Shown: in pieces, positions 5,715 through 12,952 of the stretch
Position numbering within the stretch: position 1 is the stretch's first letter
Layout: each line of letters begins with the position of its first letter
From: CAZVWV01 sp964631745
GTDB taxonomy: Bacteria; Bdellovibrionota_C; UBA2361; JBGSMV01
Direction: 5' to 3'
DNA length: 14,845 bases
Assembly (NCBI GenBank): GCA_964631745.1
Contig: CAZVWV010000100.1
Coordinates: 1-14,845, forward strand
Position numbers and translations under genes: made by a program
The notes under the pieces: model-generated
What the model was told of the DNA's origin: nothing
Seen by the model: only the letters and a program-made list of their open reading frames with translations
The model's database searches: none

Positions 5715-6545
5715 ATGAGATTTAAGAAACTGGCCGTGCTCTTACTTTGTAGCTTCCTAAGCTTTAGCGCTCTTGGCGAGGAGCGTCCGCGCTTGGTGGT
5801 TAGCATAAACCCGCTTGCTAGCATTTTACGGGAAATCGTTAAGGCAGATGCTGAGCTAGACACGTTGGTATCGGCCCGGGTCGATCCGCATATGTTTGAG
5901 CTTAGACCAGCTGCGCTCAAAACCCTGGCACACTCCGATATTTTTTTTACCGTGGGGCTTGGGCTTGAATTTTGGGCGAAGGAGCTGCCGCTTGAATTGA
6001 GAAACAAGACAGTTGATTTCGCTAAGGAGCTAGGGCTAAAAGACGGCAACCCCCACATCTGGCTTGTACCTGATACGGCGAGAAATATTGCACAGATCAT
6101 GAAGAAGCATTTATGCGTTCAACGCCCCCAGCAATGTGCCGAGTATGCTATAAATCTCACGCGATTTGAGGAAGGTGTGATGAAGTTGGACCGGGAGATA
6201 AAGGAAACGATCTCGCACTGGCAGCAACGCGCTTTCATCTCTTATCACCCTGCCTGGGAATTATTTGCCCAGCAGTATGGTTTGCAGGACGCAGGAAGTT
6301 TTAAACAGGGGCATTCGAGCGAGATATCGATCGTAGATTTAAAGAGACTTATCGATTTGGCACATAAGAAACAGGTCTCGGTTTTCTTTATGGAACCCGG
6401 CATCGATATATCGCAGGTACAAAATTTTTTAAAGGAATCCGAATTACGCCTGGTAACGGTGGATGATTTAGGAACTCCCGGTGAAGGGTATTGCGACCTG
6501 ATGCGGCGAAACGTAGCAGCTATGGACCAGGGCATGAGGAATTGA
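5715..6545 (+). CDS. znuA: Zinc ABC transporter, periplasmic binding protein
   Basis: A cluster A-I (ZnuA/TroA-type) metal-binding protein that captures Zn2+ in the periplasm and hands it to the ZnuB permease. The 276-aa product starts with a Sec signal peptide (MRFKKLAVLLLCSFLSFSALG). The expected ligands are visible: H59 in DPHMF, H114 in NPHIW, H178 in SYHPAW, and an acidic residue near the end (E227 in FFMEPG or D250/D251 in VTVDDLG). There is no His/Asp-rich loop of the kind seen in many ZnuA proteins, and the region between H59 and H114 is compact. Because manganese relatives share the fold, zinc is inferred from three histidines and from the His-rich tail of the partner ATPase. The frame extends to 5685, but the ATG at 5715 gives the signal peptide. 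It is followed by znuC after 1 nt. Confidence 0.9.
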   Translation: MRFKKLAVLLLCSFLSFSALGEERPRLVVSINPLASILREIVKADAELDTLVSARVDPHMFELRPAALKTLAHSDIFFTVGLGLEFWAKELPLELRNKTVDFAKELGLKDGNPHIWLVPDTARNIAQIMKKHLCVQRPQQCAEYAINLTRFEEGVMKLDREIKETISHWQQRAFISYHPAWELFAQQYGLQDAGSFKQGHSSEISIVDLKRLIDLAHKKQVSVFFMEPGIDISQVQNFLKESELRLVTVDDLGTPGEGYCDLMRRNVAAMDQGMRN

Positions 6546-6546
6546 A

Positions 6547-7305
6547 ATGTTAGCGATTGAATGCAGCCGCGTGAGCGTAGAATTTGACGGGCGATTAGCC
6601 CTAGAAAATATAGACATGGCGCTTGAAGAGCGCAGCTTTAATGTGATTTTTGGCCCAAATGGCGCCGGCAAAACGACTCTATTAAGGGTGCTTCTAGGAC
6701 AGCTCTCTGTTACCGGCGGCAGTGTAAAGATATTTGGTGAAAATCTTAACGCCAATAGCAAGCTCATTGGGTACGTTCCCCAAGGTGTATTCGCGAAACG
6801 ATCCTTTCCTATCTCGGTAATTAAAACGGTAATGTTGGGACGCCTTGGAAGAATTGGCTTATTTTCCCGAGCTAAGCAACACGATCTGGATATTTGTACA
6901 CGCGCCCTTTCAGAGGTGGGCTTGGAAGGGTTTGATGACAAGCCGCTTGAGGATCTCTCCGGGGGCCAGCGCCAGAGGGTTTTTATAGCGCGCGCGTTAG
7001 CTGCCGAACCCAAGATATTATTGTTGGATGAAGCTACCTCGGGAGTAGATATCGGCGCTAAGGAGGGGCTGTATGAACTTTTATCCAGACTTAAGAATGC
7101 ATTAACGGTGGTCTTTGTAACCCACGATATGGCCGTAATGTCCCGTGGAGTGGATCAGGTAATCTGTCTGAATCGAACTTTGATTTCGCATGGCAAACCC
7201 GAAGAGGCGCTTAGCGATGAAGCGCTTAAGTGTATGTACGGCGAGCGCTTAGGATTTTTCGCGCATTGCTCCGGAAACCATTTCCACGTGCATCAACATA
7301 AATAA
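6547..7305 (+). CDS. znuC: Zinc ABC transporter, ATP-binding subunit
   Basis: This 252-aa ATPase powers zinc import. All motifs are intact: Walker A GPNGAGKTT (36-44), Q-loop glutamine in VPQG (79), signature LSGGQ (137-141), Walker B ILLLDE (157-162) and H-loop H193 in VTHD. The C-terminus HCSGNHFHVHQHK (240-252) is histidine-rich, as in enterobacterial ZnuC, and could bind zinc as a regulatory or buffering site; that role is inference. The gene begins 1 nt after znuA, and its Shine-Dalgarno GAGGA (6536-6540) sits inside the znuA end, 6 nt before the ATG, so the two are translationally coupled. The tail is the best local argument that the operon is for zinc rather than manganese. Confidence 0.94.
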   Translation: MLAIECSRVSVEFDGRLALENIDMALEERSFNVIFGPNGAGKTTLLRVLLGQLSVTGGSVKIFGENLNANSKLIGYVPQGVFAKRSFPISVIKTVMLGRLGRIGLFSRAKQHDLDICTRALSEVGLEGFDDKPLEDLSGGQRQRVFIARALAAEPKILLLDEATSGVDIGAKEGLYELLSRLKNALTVVFVTHDMAVMSRGVDQVICLNRTLISHGKPEEALSDEALKCMYGERLGFFAHCSGNHFHVHQHK

Positions 7306-7328
7306 CGGAAATAGTATGGACAGCGAGA

Positions 7329-8141
7329 ATGGACATAATTGAGCTTTTTTCCTATCAGTTCATGCAGCGCGCGCTGTTAGTGGGGGGCATAGTTGGACTG
7401 GTGTGTTCCCTTATCGGCGTGTTCGTGGTTCTTCGCGGACTTAGCTTCATTGGAGCGGGCATCTCGCACGCTGCGTTTGCGGGAGTGGCGATCGGATTGT
7501 TACTGGGCATCCCACCCGTGCTCTCGGCTTTTGTATTTTGTTCTGCTGTGGCGTTAGCCGTCGGTTACGCAAGTAGACACGGAAAAATTCGCGAGGATAC
7601 TTCCATCGGAATATTCTTCGCGGCCTCGATGGCGCTTGGCGTTCTTTTAATCGGCCTAATGCGCAACCAAAATGTAGATCTGCTGACTTATCTCTTTGGA
7701 GGAATTCTCACGCTCTCTGATTATGAGATCTACGTCTCGCTCGTCTTGGGTGCGGTTATCGTGGGAGCCACGGCCCTCTTTTATAAAGAGATCGTCTCTG
7801 TAGTTTTTGATGAAGAGCTTGCCAGTATCTCAGGCGTGCCAGCGGTGTTTATCGGTTACTTGTTATTGGTGTTGATGTCGCTCTCGGTCGTAGTTTCAAT
7901 GACGCTAGTTGGCATAATACTGGTTTCCTCCTTGATAGTGACTCCGGCAGCCACGGCGCTCCAGCTCTCAAAAGATATTGACCGGGTAGTACTTATCTCA
8001 GCTGCTTTAGGGGTATTGACCACGGAGGCTGGGATTATCTGCTCGTATTTTTTAAACACCGCTCCAGGGCCCACGATCGTCTTATTATCTACGGGATTAT
8101 TTGTGCTGGCTGCCAGCTTCTCTCGCGTTGTAAGGGCTTGA
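7329..8141 (+). CDS. znuB: Zinc ABC transporter, membrane permease
   Basis: This 270-aa permease of the ABC-3 family forms the membrane channel of the importer. It is hydrophobic almost throughout, with about eight membrane segments. The N-terminal FMQRALLVGGIVGLVCSLIG and FVVLRGLSFIGAGISHAAFAG are typical of ZnuB/TroC permeases, as is the later SLIVTPAATALQL segment. The ATG at 7329 follows znuC by 23 bp; only a weak GAG lies before it. A nearby ATG at 7314 runs quickly into a stop and is out of frame. The order A-C-B with no regulator gene in the operon means any zinc-responsive repressor is encoded elsewhere. A 62-bp gap without a clear terminator separates it from the HD protein, so read-through is possible. 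Confidence 0.94.
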   Translation: MDIIELFSYQFMQRALLVGGIVGLVCSLIGVFVVLRGLSFIGAGISHAAFAGVAIGLLLGIPPVLSAFVFCSAVALAVGYASRHGKIREDTSIGIFFAASMALGVLLIGLMRNQNVDLLTYLFGGILTLSDYEIYVSLVLGAVIVGATALFYKEIVSVVFDEELASISGVPAVFIGYLLLVLMSLSVVVSMTLVGIILVSSLIVTPAATALQLSKDIDRVVLISAALGVLTTEAGIICSYFLNTAPGPTIVLLSTGLFVLAASFSRVVRA

Positions 8142-8203
8142 TATGAAACAACTTCTTAAAGCTCATTTTGTTTGAGATGACATTTTATCACGGCTAATTT
8201 TAC

Positions 8204-9913
8204 ATGGAGATCAAAACAGACCCACACCTTCGTCGTCCAGCCCTAATTGGCGAGGCCTTCCAGCCCGACCAAGCTCAACACCCACCACCATTAGCCAAGA
8301 TAGACCCAAAGATCCTCAGCACCCTGCAAGCGCATTTAACTGATAGCTCGGCCCACCAAGCTATTACCGAGAAAGATCTCTCTTTCTTCAGAGATCTCGT
8401 AAACGAATGCGTCGAAAAATTAGATGTCTTTCATGAAAAAAAACTTATCCCGCAGATGTGCGGACAGCACTACTCCTCGCTTGGAAGAAATGCTGATGGC
8501 ACAGTACGAAGAGGATTCTACGATCACAGCCGCACGCAGCACATGCAAGATACGGCCGAGTATGCTTTGCAATTTAGCTTGCTGGGCGGATTCAATTTTA
8601 GACAAACTTTGGTGTGCACGCTCACGGCGCTCTTTCACGATATCGGCCACACGGCCTTTGCCCATAGCGGCGAAGCGGTAATTTGGGCGGGTGGTTTTAG
8701 AAAATTTCATCACGATCCAAATACGGTAGTGCGCGCCTCTCAGCCTGAGGTCAAAGACTTTCTAGTTGATCTAGTGGGAAAGGAGATCTACAGAGATTTC
8801 ATAGCCTGCCTGGCGGGGCCGCCTTATCTGGCTGACCTAGAAAAAATAAAGGAGATGCAGCGTGAGCTCAAGGCTTTTGGCTTGTCTCATGAGATCGCTG
8901 TCAGTTTTGAAGAGGCTAAAGAAGGCATTGAAAACCGTGCCCTGGTAAATGCTTGGGGGGAGTACCATCGTCTGGTGCAGGATCTGATCGATATTATCGC
9001 CTATGAGATTCGTGATCATATGCACACCGAGCTTTCCGACGACAAGAAGGCCAAGGTAGAGGAAAACGCCCGTGAATTCTTCAAATCCATGCGTATGAAC
9101 AGCGACGGGCGCTTAAGCCTTACTAACCCGGAGGCTGGTCGGAAGCTTTTTGCCGGGCTTGCCAATAAGTATCAGTTCAGAGCTTGCAGCCCCATCTCCG
9201 CTCTTGTTAATAGATTTATCTTTCGCGCCATGAGACGCGCCGAAATTCCCGTTCAACAAATCATCCCGGCTTGTGATCCCGCTGTGGTTTTGCAACTTAG
9301 TCAAGCCGATCGCGATATTTTGCTGACTGGCGTCGACCGACATTACTCGATTGAGTGCGCGCTCTTGCCCAAACGCCGTCTGGGGAATCCCCTCTACCTA
9401 AGCGACCAGGTCCTGACCCCCAAGGTGATAGATGAGATTGTGAGCGCCATACAGACGGAGATCGAAGCCGCGCAAGCTAACGGTAAACTCGCGACCACTC
9501 GCGAGATCTTGGCCTGTAACACCCCATATCTTGCAAAAAGTTTTGAGTTCGTCTTGGAGGGCGAGGCCATCGAAGACGCTAGAAAAGAGATAGCTGCGCG
9601 TGGCGCAAATATCTTGCAACATCTAAATAAGCCAAAACATCGCGATACGGATTTTTTCGCCTTAACCAGCGAGTTAAGACAGCTCTCCGGCGAGCACGGC
9701 CCAGTTTATCAACTCTCGTACCGATTGCAGGCGCAGCAATATTTAGTTCTGGCTATTAAAAATCCGGAATCCGGCCAAACGGACTTACCTAATAACGAGA
9801 TCATGGCCAAGGTGAGAGAGATCGCGCAAAAAGTTATTAACGATCGTGGATTGGCCGATTATTTTGAGTTTGATAGCGTGCCTGAGGATGGTTTTATTCA
9901 GGAAGATTTGTAA
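8204..9913 (+). CDS. HD-domain phosphohydrolase, dGTPase-like
   Basis: A 569-aa HD-superfamily protein. The metal-binding set is visible: R110-T-Q-H113 (compare RTxxTHS in dGTPases), H145-D146 in FHDIGHTAFAHSGE with H149 and H154, and D263 in DLIDIIAYEIRD, which matches the ADDIAYxxxDxED helix of deoxyguanosine triphosphate triphosphohydrolases. The family removes triphosphate from dNTPs, often allosterically and as oligomers, which controls dNTP pools and sometimes limits phage. The usual FxxNxQ segment is replaced by HHDPNT (169-174), so the substrate may differ. The N-terminal 35 residues are proline-rich and the protein is longer than typical dGTPases. The ATG at 8204 has no Shine-Dalgarno. 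It follows znuB by 62 bp and converges on the GH3 gene. The exact activity is inferred from motifs only. Confidence 0.8.
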   Translation: MEIKTDPHLRRPALIGEAFQPDQAQHPPPLAKIDPKILSTLQAHLTDSSAHQAITEKDLSFFRDLVNECVEKLDVFHEKKLIPQMCGQHYSSLGRNADGTVRRGFYDHSRTQHMQDTAEYALQFSLLGGFNFRQTLVCTLTALFHDIGHTAFAHSGEAVIWAGGFRKFHHDPNTVVRASQPEVKDFLVDLVGKEIYRDFIACLAGPPYLADLEKIKEMQRELKAFGLSHEIAVSFEEAKEGIENRALVNAWGEYHRLVQDLIDIIAYEIRDHMHTELSDDKKAKVEENAREFFKSMRMNSDGRLSLTNPEAGRKLFAGLANKYQFRACSPISALVNRFIFRAMRRAEIPVQQIIPACDPAVVLQLSQADRDILLTGVDRHYSIECALLPKRRLGNPLYLSDQVLTPKVIDEIVSAIQTEIEAAQANGKLATTREILACNTPYLAKSFEFVLEGEAIEDARKEIAARGANILQHLNKPKHRDTDFFALTSELRQLSGEHGPVYQLSYRLQAQQYLVLAIKNPESGQTDLPNNEIMAKVREIAQKVINDRGLADYFEFDSVPEDGFIQEDL

Positions 9914-9940
9914 GGTTGCGAAGGTCGTAGGGCTGAATCG

Positions 9941-11461
9941 CTACTCAAACCGCAAAAGATTTTCGAAGAGCTCTTGCTTAGTAATAATTCGAGGCACTTT
10001 GTTTTGCCCGCCCAGTTTGCCGCGTGATTTCATCCAATCTGAGAAAAACCCCGTTCGCACCGGTTTAATTTGCGGGGGGTTAAGACCGAAGCCTTTATTG
10101 CGATGGGCGGCGTAATCTTCGTTTCTTTCACATAGTAAGCGATCAAGCTCATCTGAGAATTTTTTTAGCGCCTCGGGGCGAGGAGCTTCATCTGCAAACT
10201 CTATCACATACAGGTGCGAGCCAAGCTCGCTAGCTGACGTTGGAAATACTGCCCCTACGGAATAATCTCGCACATCCTTACCTATGGCCGAGGCCGCCTT
10301 CGAGACCCCCGCTTCGATCTCCTCTGCGATCAGATGTTCGCCGAAAGCCGAAAGATAATAGGAGGTGCGACCGGTAACCAGAACTCTTGGGGGATTTAGA
10401 TCCACAAAGCGTACAGTATCACCCAGTACGTAAGACCACAGTCCGGCGCAGGTGGTCAGGATTACGGCGTAGTTCACATCTTTTTGAACGTTAGCAATCC
10501 AATGCCGTGTCGGATTTGGCCCGGCTAGTTCCTCAAGCGGCACAAATTCAAAAAATAACCCGTTATCCAAATTCATGCGCATTCCATCGCCGTATCCTCG
10601 GTCGCCCACGGCTAAGAAGGCCTCGCTGGCTGGATAAACTTCGCGAAATTCCGCCGAGCTGTTTCGAAAAATCTCCTTAAACTGTCTATAGTACGGTTCG
10701 AAATTTATGCCGCCGTGTACCAGCATCTCGAGCCTAGGATAAACCTTGGAGATATCGCCCTCTGCTTCCGGCACGATCTCAAAGATGCGCTTAAAAAATA
10801 AAAGTAACCATGAGGGGATTCCGCTTAATGAGCGTATGTCATCATTAAGCGAGGCTCGCCCCATCTTCTCGATTTTTTCCTCCCAGTCTTTAATATGAGA
10901 GAGCGACTTGGGAGGAAATAAACGCATCGAAGCCCACCAGGGCATGCGCTTAATGGCAAGGCCGCTGAGATCCCCGCTGTAAACGCCAGGTGATTCCTGC
11001 ACTAGTTCAGTGGAACTTCCCAACCAGAAACTTTTACCCGCCATGAGGCGGCTGTGTGGGTTGTTGGCGACGTGATGAATTAATAGATCCAGCCCGGCTT
11101 TAGTATTTGAGCGCACCATCTCTTCCGTCATGGGGATGTACTTTGTAGCGCCTGAGGTTGTGCCGGAACTTACGGGGAAGTAAGGAATTAATCCAGGCCA
11201 AGTGCAGTCGCTAACTCTGGGGAAGAGAGGTTTCCAATAGTCGCGCCAAAAGTCTTCGTAGTATCTAAGCGGAACTTGTTTTTGATAGTCGCTAACCGAA
11301 GTGATCTGGTCAAAGCCGTGTTCTTTTCCGAACCTTGTGCGGACGGCCCGTTTTATTAGGCGCAAAAGCTCTTGCTCCTGAGTGGGGCCGGGAGCCATGT
11401 GGTTTAGTTTGGCGATCCGATATTTAGCTACGGCTCTAAGGCATGGAGTAAGATTGAGCAT
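9941..11461 (-). CDS. GH3-family acyl-adenylate/amide synthetase homologue
   Basis: This 506-aa protein belongs to the GH3 family, named after plant auxin- and jasmonate-conjugating enzymes, which adenylate a carboxylic acid and transfer it to an amine, usually an amino acid. The three ATP-binding motifs can be seen: SSGTTSGATKYIP (98-110), YPASE (276-280, like YxxSE) and YVLGD (344-348), followed by TGRTSYYLSAFGEHL in the C-terminal subdomain. RFGKEHGF (43-50) near the N-terminus is typical of bacterial members. Length is a little below the plant enzymes. The bacterial members I know of lack an assigned substrate, so none is proposed. The ATG at 11461 lacks a Shine-Dalgarno. It is divergent from hisS and convergent with the HD gene (27-bp gap without a terminator). 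Confidence 0.88.
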   Translation of the reverse strand: MLNLTPCLRAVAKYRIAKLNHMAPGPTQEQELLRLIKRAVRTRFGKEHGFDQITSVSDYQKQVPLRYYEDFWRDYWKPLFPRVSDCTWPGLIPYFPVSSGTTSGATKYIPMTEEMVRSNTKAGLDLLIHHVANNPHSRLMAGKSFWLGSSTELVQESPGVYSGDLSGLAIKRMPWWASMRLFPPKSLSHIKDWEEKIEKMGRASLNDDIRSLSGIPSWLLLFFKRIFEIVPEAEGDISKVYPRLEMLVHGGINFEPYYRQFKEIFRNSSAEFREVYPASEAFLAVGDRGYGDGMRMNLDNGLFFEFVPLEELAGPNPTRHWIANVQKDVNYAVILTTCAGLWSYVLGDTVRFVDLNPPRVLVTGRTSYYLSAFGEHLIAEEIEAGVSKAASAIGKDVRDYSVGAVFPTSASELGSHLYVIEFADEAPRPEALKKFSDELDRLLCERNEDYAAHRNKGFGLNPPQIKPVRTGFFSDWMKSRGKLGGQNKVPRIITKQELFENLLRFE

Positions 11462-11516
11462 GTTATCGGGACGAACCTCAAAAACTAACGGTACCTAGCA
11501 GGCCTTACGGATCAAT

Positions 11517-11544
11517 TGGACAGGGACCGGCCATCTCCTATAAG
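11517..11544 (+). promoter_or_regulatory. Predicted promoter of hisS-cax
   Basis: TGGACA (11517-11522, 5/6), a 16-bp spacer and TATAAG (11539-11544, 5/6). The start would be near 11551, which gives a leader of about 88 nt to the ATG at 11639 and rules against a TTG start at 11549. Confidence 0.5.
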
Positions 11545-11587
11545 ATAATTGCGCTACAAGACTAGCGCATTTCAGTATTGGTGCAAA

Positions 11588-11618
11588 GGAACTTTTAGTT
11601 CCAAGCCCGGTTTGCTTG
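11588..11618 (+). promoter_or_regulatory. Two adjoining small hairpins in the hisS leader
   Basis: GGAAC-TTTTA-GTTCC (11588-11602) and CAAGC-7 nt-GCTTG (11602-11618) are consecutive perfect 5-bp stems that share one base, 20 nt before the hisS ATG. No T-box or histidine-codon leader peptide is visible. A regulatory role is possible but unproven. Confidence 0.3.
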
Positions 11619-11638
11619 ATGTTTTTGGGATCGAGAAC

Positions 11639-12952
11639 ATGTCAAAATTAAAAAATATCTCTGGGTTCCCCGAATGGTTACCGGAGCAAAAGATCGTCGA
11701 AGATCGTATTATCGGAATAATACGGCGCATCTACCAGAGCTACGGTTTTACGCCCATCGAAACCCCAGCCGTGGAACTGTTGTCGACCCTTACTTCTAAG
11801 GGGGAAATTGATAAAGAGATCTACGTAGTGAAGCGGTTGCACGCGCCTGAGAAAGAGGAAGCAGCGTTGGCCTTGCACTATGACCTGACGGTGCCGTTTG
11901 CGCGTTACGTAGCCCAGCACTTTAGTAAACTGAGTTTTCCGTTCAGACGGTATCAGTGCCAAAAGAGTTGGCGCGGTGAGCGCGCCCAAAAGGGGCGATT
12001 CAGAGAGTTTTATCAGTTCGATCTCGATATTATCGGCCGAGATACATTGCCGTTGGCGGCGGATGCCGAGGTGATCTCGGCCATGGATCAAGTTTTTCGC
12101 ACCTTAGACGTGGGCAAGCACGTAATGCGCGTTAACAATCGTAAGGTGCTGCTTGGAATATACACCTCGCTCGGTCTAAGCGCCGAGCAGGCCAAGGGCG
12201 CCATCACTGCCGTAGACAAGATCGCCAAGATCGGTCGCGCCGGGGTGCTGAAAGAGCTCACAGAAAAAATTACACTCGATCAGAACCAGGCGGAACGTAT
12301 AACTGATTTAGCCGAGGTCAGAATCCCGCCCAGCGATGTGGAGTATATCCTCTCGAATCTGGACGTCGACAATAAACTGTTCAAGCAAGGCAAAGATGAG
12401 TTGGTTGAACTAATTTCGCTCTTGCCGCTCGTGGCGCAAAGTAATATCCAGATAGATCTAAGTTTGGCGCGGGGGTTGGATTATTATACGGGCACGATAG
12501 TGGAAGTTCAGATGGTCGACTACCCTGAGTTCGGTACGCTTGCGGGCGGCGGTAGATACGATGATTTAGCATCTGAGTTTATTAATAAAAAGCTCCCCGG
12601 CGTAGGCATGACCTTTGGGCTAACGCGTTTCTTAGATCTTGTTTTTAACCATAATTTGCTAGCTGTATCCGAGAAGACTCCAGTTAAAGTGCTTGTGGCG
12701 GTGCCCAGCGAAGAGCAGCGTCCGGCATGTAATAGCTTGGCTTCGGAGTTTAGAGATGCAGGGGTAGCTTGCGAAGTATTTTTAGGGAGCCAACGTATTG
12801 GAAAGCAGATTGAGTACGCCGATGCACGTGGAATTCCATTTGTAGCTTTTAGAAATGTGGAAGATGAGACCGTCGAGATTAAAGATCTAACCAAGAAAGA
12901 GCAGTACAAAATTAATGTGCCTGATTGGTGCGCGGAGAATTTTAGAAGATGA
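11639..12952 (+). CDS. hisS: Histidyl-tRNA synthetase
   Basis: This class II synthetase attaches histidine to tRNA-His in the cytoplasm. The 437-aa protein shows motif 1 (YGFTPIETPAVE, 35-46), motif 2 (FRRYQCQKSWRGERAQKGRF, 102-121), the HisA loop LARGLDYYTG (276-285), the HisB loop AGGGRYDDL (302-310), motif 3 (GVGMTFGLTRF, 321-331) and a C-terminal anticodon-binding domain. The sequence LHYDLTVPFARYVAQH (79-94) belongs to the HisRS type seen in actinobacteria and eukaryotes, rather than the LRPEGT type of E. coli. The frame is open to a TTG at 11549, but the ATG at 11639 gives the normal N-terminus and lies downstream of the promoter. Its TGA overlaps the next start as ATGA, so the antiporter is translationally coupled. 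Confidence 0.96.
   Translation: MSKLKNISGFPEWLPEQKIVEDRIIGIIRRIYQSYGFTPIETPAVELLSTLTSKGEIDKEIYVVKRLHAPEKEEAALALHYDLTVPFARYVAQHFSKLSFPFRRYQCQKSWRGERAQKGRFREFYQFDLDIIGRDTLPLAADAEVISAMDQVFRTLDVGKHVMRVNNRKVLLGIYTSLGLSAEQAKGAITAVDKIAKIGRAGVLKELTEKITLDQNQAERITDLAEVRIPPSDVEYILSNLDVDNKLFKQGKDELVELISLLPLVAQSNIQIDLSLARGLDYYTGTIVEVQMVDYPEFGTLAGGGRYDDLASEFINKKLPGVGMTFGLTRFLDLVFNHNLLAVSEKTPVKVLVAVPSEEQRPACNSLASEFRDAGVACEVFLGSQRIGKQIEYADARGIPFVAFRNVEDETVEIKDLTKKEQYKINVPDWCAENFRR

Noticed and set aside
8172..8200. TTGAGA-N17-TAATTT before the HD gene
   Set aside because: The -35 is good, but the -10 matches only 3/6 and lies 3 nt before the ATG, which would place the transcript start inside the coding sequence.
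8369..8397. GA/CT-rich inverted repeats (AGAAAGA-TCTC-TCTTTCT) early in the HD gene
   Set aside because: They lie within clear coding sequence and follow from repeated Glu/Lys/Asp/Leu/Phe codons; no independent role is needed.
11549..11638. N-terminal extension of HisRS from a TTG at 11549
   Set aside because: It would start at or before the predicted transcript start and adds 30 residues not seen in the family; the ATG at 11639 fits.
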